Below are positions 25,650 to 33,911 of a stretch of DNA of 64,000 bases, one piece after another. The stretch covers positions 365,001-429,000 of the forward strand of contig JAXHMK010000009.1 in assembly GCA_034521495.1 (NCBI GenBank), in the 5' to 3' direction. The position numbers and the translations under genes were made by a program. Origin of the DNA: Balneolaceae bacterium. Lineage in GTDB: Bacteria; Bacteroidota; Rhodothermia; Balneolales; Balneolaceae. How positions within the stretch are numbered: position 1 is the first letter of the stretch; each line of letters starts with the position of its first letter. Below the pieces are notes generated by a model, which had not been told where the DNA came from, did no database searches, and saw only the letters and a program-made list of their open reading frames with translations.

Positions 25650-27698
25650 CTATATCTCAGCTTCCAGAATTTTCTCCAGCTTGGGGAGTGTATGAACCGG
25701 CGCTTCGCATTTGAAGTTTTTGCATACATAGATCATCAGAAGATCGTCTATCTTATAATTTTCTGTAAAAGGAGCCACTTTTTGGAGACTGGAGGCATTT
25801 TCAGGTGTTTTGACCAGTATGGCTGAGCCCATAGGCGTTTTATTGCGGCACATTTCAAGAGGACCATCCAGAAGGCTGTTCATTTCAGTAGTTGTCATTA
25901 CAATTTCAACCAGCTCCGATTTTGAGATCTGAAACGCATGAACGGCAAATGTATAACCCGTGGGTGCTTCTTTGATCTGCTCTGTAAAGGCTCCAAACAG
26001 CCTCGAGATTCGGCTTTCAAATTTGGGTTCACCGGTCAGTCGTGAGAGCCGAAGCAGATTTAAAACTGCCACCGAGTTTGATGAGGGAAGTGCCCCGTCG
26101 TAAATCTCTTTCTGCCGGCCGAGCAGCTCTTCAGCACCAGAAGCGGTGAAAAAGTAACCGCCATATTCATAATCCAGGAAATCTTTATCAAACTGCTTCT
26201 GTACGTCCACGGCTTTTTCCAGGTAATCAGGTTTAAATGTGGCTTCGTACAATTCAATCAACCCAAAAATAGTAAACGCATAATCATCCGCCATACCGTC
26301 GATATCTGCCTCGCCGTCTTTCAATCTGTGAAGTAGTTTAGACTCTATCGTGAGGCAATTTTTTTTGATAACAGACCAGGCTTTCTCAGCTTTTTCAATA
26401 AACTTTTTTTCGTTGAAAATAGTACCAGCTTTGGCCAGTGCTGCAATCATCAAACCATTCCAGTCGGTCAGGATTTTGTCATCCAGCAGAGGACGTTCCC
26501 GCTTCTCTCTTTCTGCTTTGAGTTTTTCAAGTACCTGTTCAATTTTTTGCTGTTGTCCTTTCTTCAAAGTTTCCTGAAGATGCGGAATATTTTTCCCGTT
26601 TTTCCGGCCGGTGGCTTCATCACGAAAATTACCATCCTTCTGGATATTGTATAACTGTTTGAATAGCTCAGCTTCCGATTTTTCCAATACTGAATCGATC
26701 TCTTCCGTTTCCCATACATAAAATTTACCCTCTTCGCCTTCGCTGTCGGCATCCTCGGCAGAATAGAAAGCGCCATTTTCTGAAGTCAGGCAATCATCAA
26801 CATACTCAACAATTTCGTAAGCAGTCTGTTTGAAGAGCGGATCTTCGGTTTCTTTCCATCCTTCGGCGTAGGCCATCAACAGCATCGCCTGGTCGTACAA
26901 CATCTTTTCGAAATGGGGAAGGAGCCATTTGTGATCGGTAGAGTAACGGTGGAACCCAAATCCAACATGATCCCACAAACCGCCCAGACGCATTTTTTTG
27001 AGAGTGTGATGAACCATCTGCAGCGCATCTTTCTCATCGTTCAACCGAGAATAATTCAACAGGAACAGTAAATTATGCGGGGAGGGAAACTTCGGCTGTG
27101 AAGAAAATCCGCCCTCTTCTGAATCGTACTTTTGTGATAATTGTTGATAGGTTTGTTCTGGCAAATCATCCGGCAGATGACCCTTGCCTTTCCCAATATC
27201 CAGGCTTTTTGAAAATCCCTGTTCAATCTTCTCAACGGATTGAAGGACATTTTCCCGGTCTGATTCCCACGCTTTTTTAATGGCCGGTACAAAATCCAGC
27301 ATTCCCATTCGGTTTTGCCGAGATTCTTTGGGCAGATACGTAGCTGCATAAAACGGTTTTTTATCCGGGGTCATCACGATGGTAAGCGGCCATCCGCCCT
27401 GTCCGGTCAGCATCTGGCAGATGGTCATGTAAGTATTATCAATATCGGGACGCTCCTCGCGATCTACTTTTATATTGATGAACGCATCATTCATCAATTC
27501 GGCCACCTGTTCATCCTCAAAACTTTCATGGGCCATTACGTGGCACCAATGGCAAGTGGCATACCCAATAGACAGAAAAATCGGTTTGTCTTCAGCTTTA
27601 GCCTTTTCAAATGCTTCTTCTCCCCAGGGATACCAATCCACAGGATTTTCAGCATGTTGTTTGAGATAAGGACTTTTTGTTTGAGCGAGACGGTTCAT
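25650..27698 (-). CDS. Thioredoxin-domain protein of the YyaL/DUF255 family
   Basis: 682 residues, the full family length. The N-terminal thioredoxin-like part opens with [18 protein letters not shown], and the family motif [10 protein letters not shown] has cysteines at residues 49 and 52. REERPDID and [11 protein letters not shown] follow. The rest is a predicted six-hairpin (alpha/alpha)6 domain with [18 protein letters not shown]-type and [18 protein letters not shown] motifs. The family is conserved from bacteria to human SPATA20, and its biochemical role is not firmly established. Cytosolic by absence of a signal peptide. Confidence 0.88.
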   Translation of the reverse strand: MNRLAQTKSPYLKQHAENPVDWYPWGEEAFEKAKAEDKPIFLSIGYATCHWCHVMAHESFEDEQVAELMNDAFINIKVDREERPDIDNTYMTICQMLTGQGGWPLTIVMTPDKKPFYAATYLPKESRQNRMGMLDFVPAIKKAWESDRENVLQSVEKIEQGFSKSLDIGKGKGHLPDDLPEQTYQQLSQKYDSEEGGFSSQPKFPSPHNLLFLLNYSRLNDEKDALQMVHHTLKKMRLGGLWDHVGFGFHRYSTDHKWLLPHFEKMLYDQAMLLMAYAEGWKETEDPLFKQTAYEIVEYVDDCLTSENGAFYSAEDADSEGEEGKFYVWETEEIDSVLEKSEAELFKQLYNIQKDGNFRDEATGRKNGKNIPHLQETLKKGQQQKIEQVLEKLKAEREKRERPLLDDKILTDWNGLMIAALAKAGTIFNEKKFIEKAEKAWSVIKKNCLTIESKLLHRLKDGEADIDGMADDYAFTIFGLIELYEATFKPDYLEKAVDVQKQFDKDFLDYEYGGYFFTASGAEELLGRQKEIYDGALPSSNSVAVLNLLRLSRLTGEPKFESRISRLFGAFTEQIKEAPTGYTFAVHAFQISKSELVEIVMTTTEMNSLLDGPLEMCRNKTPMGSAILVKTPENASSLQKVAPFTENYKIDDLLMIYVCKNFKCEAPVHTLPKLEKILEAEI

Positions 27699-27848
27699 CT
27701 TTTGTGTTTATTTGATTGTTTTCTTGAAAACAAGGTAGCCATTGAAACCGTTGCAATTCAGGGATTAAGATATTTCTAATACAGGTGAGAATTCTTTTTC
27801 TCAAATTCATGCTGATTTATTCATCAGAAAAGAATTTTTTAGAACAGC

Positions 27849-28229
27849 ATGCTAATTGAGATAAGCGGTCAAACGTCCCATGAAAAAAAGCTGATTCAGC
27901 TCGAGACACTTTTAAATATCGAGATCCCCATTGCAGGATTTATCTTTGTAATTTGGTGGATCATCCCAAGCGGAATTCTGTTTTTGATATTCGCAGCGGC
28001 TGTCATTTTATTTCCCATTTTTACTATCGCTATGGCCGTACTGCTTTTTCAACTAAGAAAATTTGGTTGGTTTTCTGCTTTGATGCTTTTTGTAGTTGCT
28101 CCACTTTGCGTGGCTCCTTTTTTCTCTGATGGTTCTGCCACTTATCCCATGTTCTACGTTCTACCACTGGCATTCTTCGCCTTTTATTCGATTACATTAA
28201 GAGTGGTAGTGTCCACCTGGGATGAATAA
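27849..28229 (+). CDS. Small membrane protein of unknown function
   Basis: 126 residues with about four hydrophobic segments (PIAGFIFVIWWIIPSG; LIFAAAVILFPIFTIAMAVLLF; GWFSALMLFVVAPLCVAPFF; MFYVLPLAFFAFYSITLRVV) after a short polar N-terminus. I recognise no family. It lies between the divergent YyaL-type gene and an amidohydrolase gene read in the same direction 72 bp later. Confidence 0.55.
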   Translation: MLIEISGQTSHEKKLIQLETLLNIEIPIAGFIFVIWWIIPSGILFLIFAAAVILFPIFTIAMAVLLFQLRKFGWFSALMLFVVAPLCVAPFFSDGSATYPMFYVLPLAFFAFYSITLRVVVSTWDE

Positions 28230-28301
28230 AATTGGCAAACCCCTTGTTTTTAAATAGATTAAAAGCTGTTGTTAACTCTCTCAAAAAATGCACTTAAGGA
28301 T

Positions 28302-29759
28302 ATGAAAAGGTTTACGATACTGCTCACTTTTCTCATTTTATTATTAACCGCATGCCAATCTAATCAGGCCGAATATGAAAATGCTACCATCATTCAAAAC
28401 ATCACAGCTATTGATGCTGAAAATGGTGTGAATGAAAATCAGACAGTCGTTATTCAAGATGGAAAGATTGTTGAGGTTGGTTCATCAAATGAGCTTTCTG
28501 TTTCCGCTGAGAATAATCAGATTATCGATGGTTCGGGGAAATATTTGATTCCGGGTTTATGGGATGCACATGTCCATTTTTCTTATATCGAAGAGTTGGC
28601 GCCGAGCATGTTCGATCTGTTTTTGGCCTATGGAATTACCAGTGTTCGGGATACGGGCGGACGAATTGAGTTTGTGAAACAGTGGAAAAATCGGTCGGTG
28701 GAAAATCCAACAGAAACACCGCGAGTGATGATTGCCGGTCCGCTACTGGACGGCGAGCCAAATGTGTATGACGGTAGCAGTCCCGGCCGGCCACCGCTTT
28801 CGGTTGGTTTAGAAACAGTAGAAGACGTAACAGAAATGGTCAACAGGTTGGACAGTATTGGTGTGGATCTGCTGAAAGCATACGAGATGCTGACCCCCGA
28901 ACAGTTTGAAGAAGTAATTCGCCTCTCAGAAGAAAAAGGACTGAAAGTGACCGGCCACGTACCGTTGAGTATGAATGCGGTGAGTGCATCCAATGCGGGA
29001 TTGAACAGCATGGAGCATATGAGAAATTTGGAAGTGTCGATGGCCTCAAATTGGGAGGAACTGCAAGAGCAGCGATTGGCGATGTTGGAAGAGGGACAAG
29101 ACGATCCCGGCGGGGTTTTACGATCCCGAATTCATTCGGCTATGCGTGAGACTGCTATTGAAAATTATGACGAAGAGCGGGCCGATGTAGTCTTGCAAAT
29201 TCTTGCAGGAAATGATACCTGGCAAATTCCAACTCTTGCCTTGAATACCCGATCGGTTGAAAAGTTTTATACCGATTCGGAATGGCAGGAGACGTTTACA
29301 CTTCTACCGGATTCCATCGAACAGGAGTGGTACAGAAGTGCCGAAGAAGCTGCCCAGGAAGAAGTTTCTGAATTTGGCGCTGAGTACAGCAACTGGCTGT
29401 TCAACATGGCAGGTAAAATTAATGCAGCGGGGATACCCATGATGGCCGGAACCGATACCCCAATTGGACTTTTAACTCCGGGACGAAGCCTGCATCATGA
29501 ACTGAAAGTGATGGTTGATGCCGGGCTCACCCCAATGGAAGTTCTGCAATCGGCCACTCTAAATCCCGCCCGCTATTTCGAGATGGAAAGTGAATTAGGC
29601 ACCATCGATGAAGGGAAATGGGCCGATCTGCTGATTTTGGATGCCAATCCGTTGGAGGATATTGAAAATACGCTGGAGATTCATTCCGTTATTAAGCAGG
29701 GAGAGGTGTACGATAATGAGGTGTTGGATGGAATTTTAGAAAGGTTGAGAAATAATTAA
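28302..29759 (+). CDS. Amidohydrolase-family lipoprotein
   Basis: 485 residues from ATG 28302. An upstream in-frame TTG is less likely because the lipoprotein signal MKRFTILLTFLILLLTAC starts here, with the lipidated Cys at residue 18. The metal-binding motif IPGLWDAHVHF, the later VTGHVPLS with a His, the MEHMR segment and GTDTPIG near the C-terminal part define a metal-dependent amidohydrolase with an imidazolonepropionase/prolidase-like fold. Role: hydrolysis of an amide or peptide-like bond in the periplasm. The substrate is unknown. Confidence 0.85.
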   Translation: MKRFTILLTFLILLLTACQSNQAEYENATIIQNITAIDAENGVNENQTVVIQDGKIVEVGSSNELSVSAENNQIIDGSGKYLIPGLWDAHVHFSYIEELAPSMFDLFLAYGITSVRDTGGRIEFVKQWKNRSVENPTETPRVMIAGPLLDGEPNVYDGSSPGRPPLSVGLETVEDVTEMVNRLDSIGVDLLKAYEMLTPEQFEEVIRLSEEKGLKVTGHVPLSMNAVSASNAGLNSMEHMRNLEVSMASNWEELQEQRLAMLEEGQDDPGGVLRSRIHSAMRETAIENYDEERADVVLQILAGNDTWQIPTLALNTRSVEKFYTDSEWQETFTLLPDSIEQEWYRSAEEAAQEEVSEFGAEYSNWLFNMAGKINAAGIPMMAGTDTPIGLLTPGRSLHHELKVMVDAGLTPMEVLQSATLNPARYFEMESELGTIDEGKWADLLILDANPLEDIENTLEIHSVIKQGEVYDNEVLDGILERLRNN

Positions 29760-29830
29760 CCAAAAAAACCAAGTATCAAATTTCCGCAAAGTGCTCCTTT
29801 CGGGATAAATAACAAATCACAAATATTTGC

Positions 29831-29864
29831 ATGGCGCAAGCGTCCCCGCTTGTGCCCGTTGTAC
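29831..29864. repeat. Palindromic repeat GCGCAAGCG/CGCTTGTGC (copy 1)
   Basis: ATGGCGCAAGCG and its near complement CGCTTGTGC around a 4-base loop, followed by CCGTTGTAC. Related copies in the opposite orientation are at 32894-32917 and 53835-53858. The trailing TGCCCGTTGTAC is also the complement of the head of the 139-bp units at 33470. It lies in the 117-bp gap after the amidohydrolase. Confidence 0.7.
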
Positions 29865-29876
29865 AGACTTTTGGTT

Positions 29877-30095
29877 TTAATCCGAATAATCAAAAACGGG
29901 GGTTTCTACGGTTTTCCTTGGAGTGACATTTCCCCTGATTTTCTTTTGGATATGCTCGACCGTTTCTGGAGCAAAATACTGTTCACCGGTCTCTTCATTA
30001 ACACGGGCTGGAACATTTTCAATGATATAAAATTTTCCATCCAGCTCAAGACTGTAGGTTACATTTCGTTCAGATAATTTTTCTTCTGCACTCAT
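29877..30095 (-). CDS. YgiT/MqsA-like antitoxin without zinc ligands
   Basis: 72 residues. VTYSLELDGKFYIIENVPARV then TGEQYFAPETVEHIQKKI is the pattern of YgiT-type zinc-finger antitoxin domains. However, the expected Cys pairs are absent: the place of CxxCGE reads NEETGE and no N-terminal CxxC is present. The start overlaps the end of the upstream DUF4258 gene by 4 bp (ATGA), so the two are translated together. Role: likely antitoxin of the DUF4258 partner. No helix-turn-helix is visible. Confidence 0.7.
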   Translation of the reverse strand: MSAEEKLSERNVTYSLELDGKFYIIENVPARVNEETGEQYFAPETVEHIQKKIRGNVTPRKTVETPVFDYSD

Positions 30096-30409
30096 GGATT
30101 TCTCCGCTTTTCAAAGTTGATCCATTTATCAGGATCAGGTTCATACAAAGTAACAATTTTCAAAACCGTACGCGAAGGGTAACTGCACTGAATATGAAGC
30201 AGCCTCTTTTGTTTGGTGTACCCGAGAATGAGACAGCTTGGGCCATATTTATCATTTGGATAATCTTCAATGATTTTTGCTTCTGTGTTTATCGCCTGTT
30301 TTAATTCCTGTACAGAAATATTACGAATAATACTTTGATCAACAGCATGTCTTGAAAATTCAAATTGATCATGCATTACTTTTTTCTGTATTTCGTAAAG
30401 TGATGGCAT
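30092..30409 (-). CDS. DUF4258-domain protein, probable toxin
   Basis: 105 residues. The pattern FEFSRHAVDQSIIRNISVQEL, then IIEDYPNDKYGPSCLILGY, then LLHIQCSYPSRTVLKIVTLYEPDPDKW fits DUF4258, a small RelE/BrnT-like fold with conserved HA and YxPDxxxW residues. Family members are mostly found next to YgiT-like antitoxins, as here, and are thought to be ribonuclease-type toxins. The toxin gene comes first, as in mqsRA. Confidence 0.78.
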   Translation of the reverse strand: MPSLYEIQKKVMHDQFEFSRHAVDQSIIRNISVQELKQAINTEAKIIEDYPNDKYGPSCLILGYTKQKRLLHIQCSYPSRTVLKIVTLYEPDPDKWINFEKRRNP

Positions 30410-30576
30410 TCAAAACGAATTGTTGGATTCAATTGTACTTTCGATCCATCTGTAGCAGACCTTACAATGTAAAAAAGTAGATAAACTTCATTTTAGTATT
30501 TCATTTATTACAATTTGGATGGAGTTTAGATCTCAGCGATTTCTGATAAGCCATGAATTGATATGTGATTTACTGT

Positions 30577-31407
30577 TCAATAATCCCTGAGATAATTTGA
30601 CTTCGGATCATTCAAAATACTTTCCCAGGAGCCATACGTGGGATTACCGAGAATAAACCATTTACGCCCCCAGTGTTCGCTGTACTCATCAACCAATTCG
30701 GCTCGCTCTTCGGGTGTGATATTACTTTTGACATCCGGCAGGAAGTCTCCCAGATCATCGCCGAATAACATGATGATCCGGTGGTTGGATGCTACTTCTT
30801 CTCTTCTGGATTCTTTCTCGGATGTCCAACCCGGTTGTTCGCCCCTCAACATCAGATGCTCCGCATCCACTTCGTTGATTCCAACCTTCAGCAGATTGTC
30901 AATCGTATCCTGTTCCTGGGGACATTCAGGTCCGCCTTCTGATCTCGCCATACACTCCCGATTGGTGATATAAATCACATCCACCTGCAAATCTGCCATA
31001 CTGTTAATAAAGTCCACAGCTCCCGGAACGGCCGTCGCCGCTTCCATTGCAACCCATTCATCCCAGGTTTCAGGATTGAACTCTTCATCATCCAATACCA
31101 ACTGAGCCTGGTATTTAGAATTGTCCAGCACCGTCTCATCGATATCCAGGATGATGGCGGGTGGTTTTAGTGAATAATTTGACCCCTGCTCCAAAGCCGC
31201 TGTCCACGACTTATCCCGCAGCGCTACGCCGATATTACTCTCGGCACTGTTGTATGCTTGAATGGCATTTGCCTCATACTCCGCCGCCGTCTGAACCCAA
31301 AGCGTACTGTTGAAATTGTTATTTGTGATTTCGGGTTGGGTTGTGGCGCAGCCTGTTAGGAGGGCAGTGATTGTGAGGATTGAAAGGAAGAGAAATTTAA
31401 ATTTCAT
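30577..31407 (-). CDS. Acid phosphatase / 5'-nucleotidase, lipoprotein e(P4) family
   Basis: 276 residues. A lipoprotein signal ends LTGC with Cys near residue 19. The HAD nucleophile motif ILDIDETVLDNS has the catalytic DxD. VDVIYITNRE is motif II, and LMLFGDDLGDF carries the acidic C-terminal motif of class C (DDDD-type) acid phosphatases. Role: removal of phosphate from nucleoside monophosphates, including NMN in Haemophilus e(P4), at the outer membrane. This supports nucleoside and phosphate uptake. A small antitoxin-like gene lies 63 bp upstream in the same direction. Confidence 0.9.
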   Translation of the reverse strand: MKFKFLFLSILTITALLTGCATTQPEITNNNFNSTLWVQTAAEYEANAIQAYNSAESNIGVALRDKSWTAALEQGSNYSLKPPAIILDIDETVLDNSKYQAQLVLDDEEFNPETWDEWVAMEAATAVPGAVDFINSMADLQVDVIYITNRECMARSEGGPECPQEQDTIDNLLKVGINEVDAEHLMLRGEQPGWTSEKESRREEVASNHRIIMLFGDDLGDFLPDVKSNITPEERAELVDEYSEHWGRKWFILGNPTYGSWESILNDPKSNYLRDY

Positions 31408-31470
31408 TCTTCTTATAAAATTTTTCAGTGTCAGGTTAATTCAGTTCAGTAAAGGTTAGTTCAATCTATT

Positions 31471-31650
31471 CTAATCAAGCCAGTGTGACATTCGTTTTTT
31501 AGCCTCAGAATGTGTAATAGTTCGGTCTTCAAGAATCGCTTTTTCACCTTTTATTAAACCTTTAAGAAGCAATAATTTCTTTTGATTCTCTTTCTCTTTT
31601 TCACTGAGTTCCTTTAGAAGTTTTGTCAACTGATGTTTTAAAGCAATCAT
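31471..31650 (-). CDS. 59-residue antitoxin-like small protein
   Basis: ATG at 31650 (MIALKHQLTK...) to TAG at 31471-31473. The middle is a strongly charged helix (LLKELSEKEKENQKKLLLLK). It is followed by a C-terminus reading AILEDRTITHSEAKKRMSHWLD. The closing pattern T-H-x-EAKKRMxxWL is common at the end of small Phd/ParD-like antitoxins, so I read it as an antitoxin or orphan remnant. No toxin gene adjoins it. Codon use looks native. Confidence 0.6.
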   Translation of the reverse strand: MIALKHQLTKLLKELSEKEKENQKKLLLLKGLIKGEKAILEDRTITHSEAKKRMSHWLD

Positions 31651-31990
31651 AGATTATATTTTAATTTGGGTAGGTGTTTTTGTCAACTTAGTCACTTTAC
31701 AAGGATGTTACGAGTCTAAAACTAAGAAACAAATGTCATCGGCTCAGACGAGTCGGCATTCCATGGGCCCTGCATCTTGCATCCTACCTCACTCGTCCAC
31801 CTTCAAATTTCTCAAGTTCTCTCCATTATCCAAGAAAATTCTTAGGGCTTAACCAAAAGTTTAGAGTTACCACTCAAAATCTTTAAAAGTTGTATTTACC
31901 AGACGCTACTGTTATAATTTAAATAATATTGCTTTTCAGAGTGCAAAGCAGAAACTACTGAACAGTAAAATTACTAAGCATTCAATTAGC
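31651..31990. other. Gene-free spacer with an mgsA fragment
   Basis: 340 bp between the small antitoxin-like gene and a 69-residue gene. The only recognisable content is the duplicated piece of the mgsA 3' end at 31789-31833, on the minus strand. The remainder is AT-rich with no ORF or clear repeat. Confidence 0.5.
31789..31833 (-). pseudogene. Duplicated fragment of the mgsA 3' end
   Basis: On the minus strand this reads LDNGENLRNLKVDE then a stop. The intact mgsA at 32250 ends VDYGERLRNLKVDE then a stop. The nucleotide match is high over about 45 bp but not perfect. Both copies point the same way, about 460 bp apart, so they are direct repeats flanking the small gene at 31991-32200. This is the geometry of an attachment site duplicated by an element inserted at a gene's 3' end, or of a decayed tandem duplication. 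Confidence 0.7.
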
Positions 31991-32200
31991 ATGGATAAGG
32001 AAGATTTACAGTCCTTAAAAGTTGACAGAAAGGTTTTACAAGTGGATTCCCTGAAGGATGAATCCAACGATAAAACCTATTGGCATTCCCGAACACCTCA
32101 AGAACGTTTGAAGCATATGGAAAGATTACGAAGGATAAACTATGGAGATGACGCTGCCGGCCGACTTCAAAGAGTTTTTGAAGTTATTCAAAGATCATGA
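31991..32200 (+). CDS. Small hypothetical protein, TPQERL type
   Basis: 69 residues. The core TYWHSRTPQERLKHMERLRRINYG then GRLQRVFEVI resembles short proteins (YW-x-S/K-TPQERL-x-x-x-LRR) often encoded ahead of nucleotidyltransferase-like or other small partner genes in possible toxin-antitoxin pairs. No partner follows here: mgsA is convergent 50 bp away. The role is not known. It is enclosed by direct repeats of the mgsA 3' end, suggesting recent arrival. Confidence 0.6.
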   Translation: MDKEDLQSLKVDRKVLQVDSLKDESNDKTYWHSRTPQERLKHMERLRRINYGDDAAGRLQRVFEVIQRS

Positions 32201-32249
32201 AATCAAGTAAGAACAATCCGCACTCCACAACCCCCAAACCGCCATCCAT

Positions 32250-32738
32250 CTACTCGTCTACTTTCAAATTCCTCAACCTCTCTCCATAATCCACCACAAA
32301 TCGCTCGTACGGCTTTTCCAGCAGTTCAGATGAAATCAGGAAATCGGCAGACGATCGGCTGCACGCCAGGGGAATGTTGTACACCACACAGATTCTGAGC
32401 AGGGCTTTAACGTCCACATCATGCGGTTGGGCCTGGAGCGGATCCCAGAAGAAGATGAGGATGTCGAGTTTGCCGTCGGCGATGGTGGCTCCGAGCTGGA
32501 GGTCTCCGCCCAGCGGCCCACTCATAAAACGGTGGACTTCAAGTCCCAGTTTTTCCTCAATCAAACCGCCGGTAGTTCCGGTACCGTAGAGTTCATGGTC
32601 TTTCAGAGTGCCGCGGTTGTAATCAACCCAATCGATCAGGTCTCGTTTGCGGTAATCGTGGGCTACCAGCCCGATTCGCTTTTTCTTTCCCATCGTAGAT
32701 GTGTGGGATGCTATACTTGGATGTGGTTTTTTAGCCAT
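32250..32738 (-). CDS. mgsA: Methylglyoxal synthase
   Basis: 162 residues from the ATG at 32738 (MAKKPHPS). A longer in-frame extension upstream has no family counterpart, and MGKKKRIGLV fifteen codons later is a possible alternative start. Seen: LVAHDYRK with the phosphate-site His/Asp region, LYGTGTTGGLIEEKLG, RFMSGPLGGDLQLG with the catalytic Asp region, FFWDPLQAQPHDVDVKALLRI and the substrate-binding SADFLISS. Role: conversion of dihydroxyacetone phosphate to methylglyoxal plus phosphate, a bypass that frees phosphate when triose phosphates pile up. The nearby glycerol genes produce its substrate. Confidence 0.93.
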   Translation of the reverse strand: MAKKPHPSIASHTSTMGKKKRIGLVAHDYRKRDLIDWVDYNRGTLKDHELYGTGTTGGLIEEKLGLEVHRFMSGPLGGDLQLGATIADGKLDILIFFWDPLQAQPHDVDVKALLRICVVYNIPLACSRSSADFLISSELLEKPYERFVVDYGERLRNLKVDE

Positions 32739-32893
32739 TATAATATTTGTGTAATGAGAAGTATGTATCGAAAGGTAGCGAACAATTGAGGCCACTAAAA
32801 CACAAAATCGCAAAAAATTTAGTGATTTTATATTAACGTGAATTTGAGATAGCGTCCCGAAGCATTGGGGTGCTTTCTTAATAGTTAGTTAGA

Positions 32894-32917
32894 GCACAAG
32901 CGAGACGCTTGCGCCAT
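32894..32917. repeat. Palindromic repeat GCACAAGCG/CGCTTGCGC (copy 2)
   Basis: AGCACAAGCGAGACGCTTGC and the following GCCATC match the copy at 53835-53858 base for base over about 26 bases. The copy at 29831-29855 is a reverse-oriented relative. It lies upstream of ndk in the 297-bp region between mgsA and ndk. Confidence 0.75.
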
Positions 32918-33035
32918 CACATGCCTATCCGAGAGATTAATCGAGCAAACTCATTTCGTGATTTTCTGCATTAAACAGTATCTTTCCTGACTTAAAATCA
33001 CAGAAATTAAAAATATCAAAAGTATAGTATTTACT

Positions 33036-33467
33036 ATGGCAGTAGAACGAACATTGACGATCCTGAAACCCGATTGTGTACGAAAAAACCTGATCGGAGA
33101 AGTAACCAAACGAATTCAGGAAGCGGGATTCAAAATCGTAGCGATGAAAATGACAAGACTTACTGAAGACACCGCCGGTGGATTTTACGCGGTTCACAAA
33201 GAGAGGCCATTTTTCGGCGAACTTGTTGAGTTTATGAGCAGCGGACCATGTGTGCCGATGATCCTCGAGAAAGAGAACGCGATTGCAGATTTCCGCGAAC
33301 TGATTGGCGCAACCAATCCCGAGGAAGCGGACGAAGGAACCATCCGAGCAGACTTTGCCGACAGCGTTGGAGAAAATATCGTTCATGGATCTGACTCTGT
33401 AGAAAATGGAAAAATTGAAGCCAACTATTTCTTTGCAGAATCTGAAGTAGTGGCGAATAAGGCGTAA
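33036..33467 (+). CDS. ndk: Nucleoside diphosphate kinase
   Basis: 143 residues, full length. [20 protein letters not shown] at the N-terminus, [18 protein letters not shown], the [17 protein letters not shown] block and the active-site NIVHGSDS, whose His is phosphorylated, are all present. Role: transfer of gamma-phosphate between nucleoside tri- and diphosphates in the cytosol. It is followed at once by a triplicated 139-bp repeat. Confidence 0.95.
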   Translation: MAVERTLTILKPDCVRKNLIGEVTKRIQEAGFKIVAMKMTRLTEDTAGGFYAVHKERPFFGELVEFMSSGPCVPMILEKENAIADFRELIGATNPEEADEGTIRADFADSVGENIVHGSDSVENGKIEANYFFAESEVVANKA

Positions 33468-33469
33468 TG

Positions 33470-33887
33470 TACAACGGGCAGCTTGCCCGTTACTTATAAA
33501 TATGAATTCCATTACAAAATGATGTGCAGGAGAAACGAATGAATAATTGCACACTCCAACTGTAGTAATCGTTTCAATGTTAACAGGTGCCGGACAGGCT
33601 GTCCGGCGTACAACGGGCAGCTTGCCCGTTACTTATAAATATGAATTCCACTACAAAATGATGTGCAGGAGAAATGAATGAATAATTGCACACTCCAACT
33701 GTAGCGATCGTGTCAATGTTAACAGGTGCCGGACAGGCTGTCCGGCGTACAACGGGCAGCTTGCCCGTTACTTATAAATATGAATTCCACTACAAAATGA
33801 AGTGTAGGAGAAATGAATGAAATAATTACACACTCCAACTGTAGTAATCGTGTCAATGGTAACAGGTGCCGGACAGGCTGTCCGGCG
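33470..33887. repeat. Three tandem copies of a 139-bp palindrome-bearing unit
   Basis: Units start at 33470, 33609 and 33748 (139, 139 and 140 bp) and differ at only a few positions. Each opens with the palindrome AACGGGCAGCTTGCCCGTT and closes with GCCGGACAGGCTGTCCGGC. Between them is AT-rich sequence containing GAATTCCA, AGGAGAAA and, in units 1 and 2, an 8-codon ORF (MNNCTLQL). A one-base insertion breaks that ORF in unit 3. They fill the gap between ndk and the muramidase gene. Confidence 0.92.
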
Positions 33888-33911
33888 TACATTTAACCAA
33901 TCCAATATAAA

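Noticed and set aside
32937-33554. 205-codon minus-strand ORF covering ndk
   Set aside because: Ndk on the plus strand is complete with its active site. The reverse frame runs into the 139-bp repeat and is Phe/Cys-rich noise.
33470-33887. CRISPR array
   Set aside because: The repeats are 139 bp and directly adjoining, with no unique spacers, and no cas genes are present.
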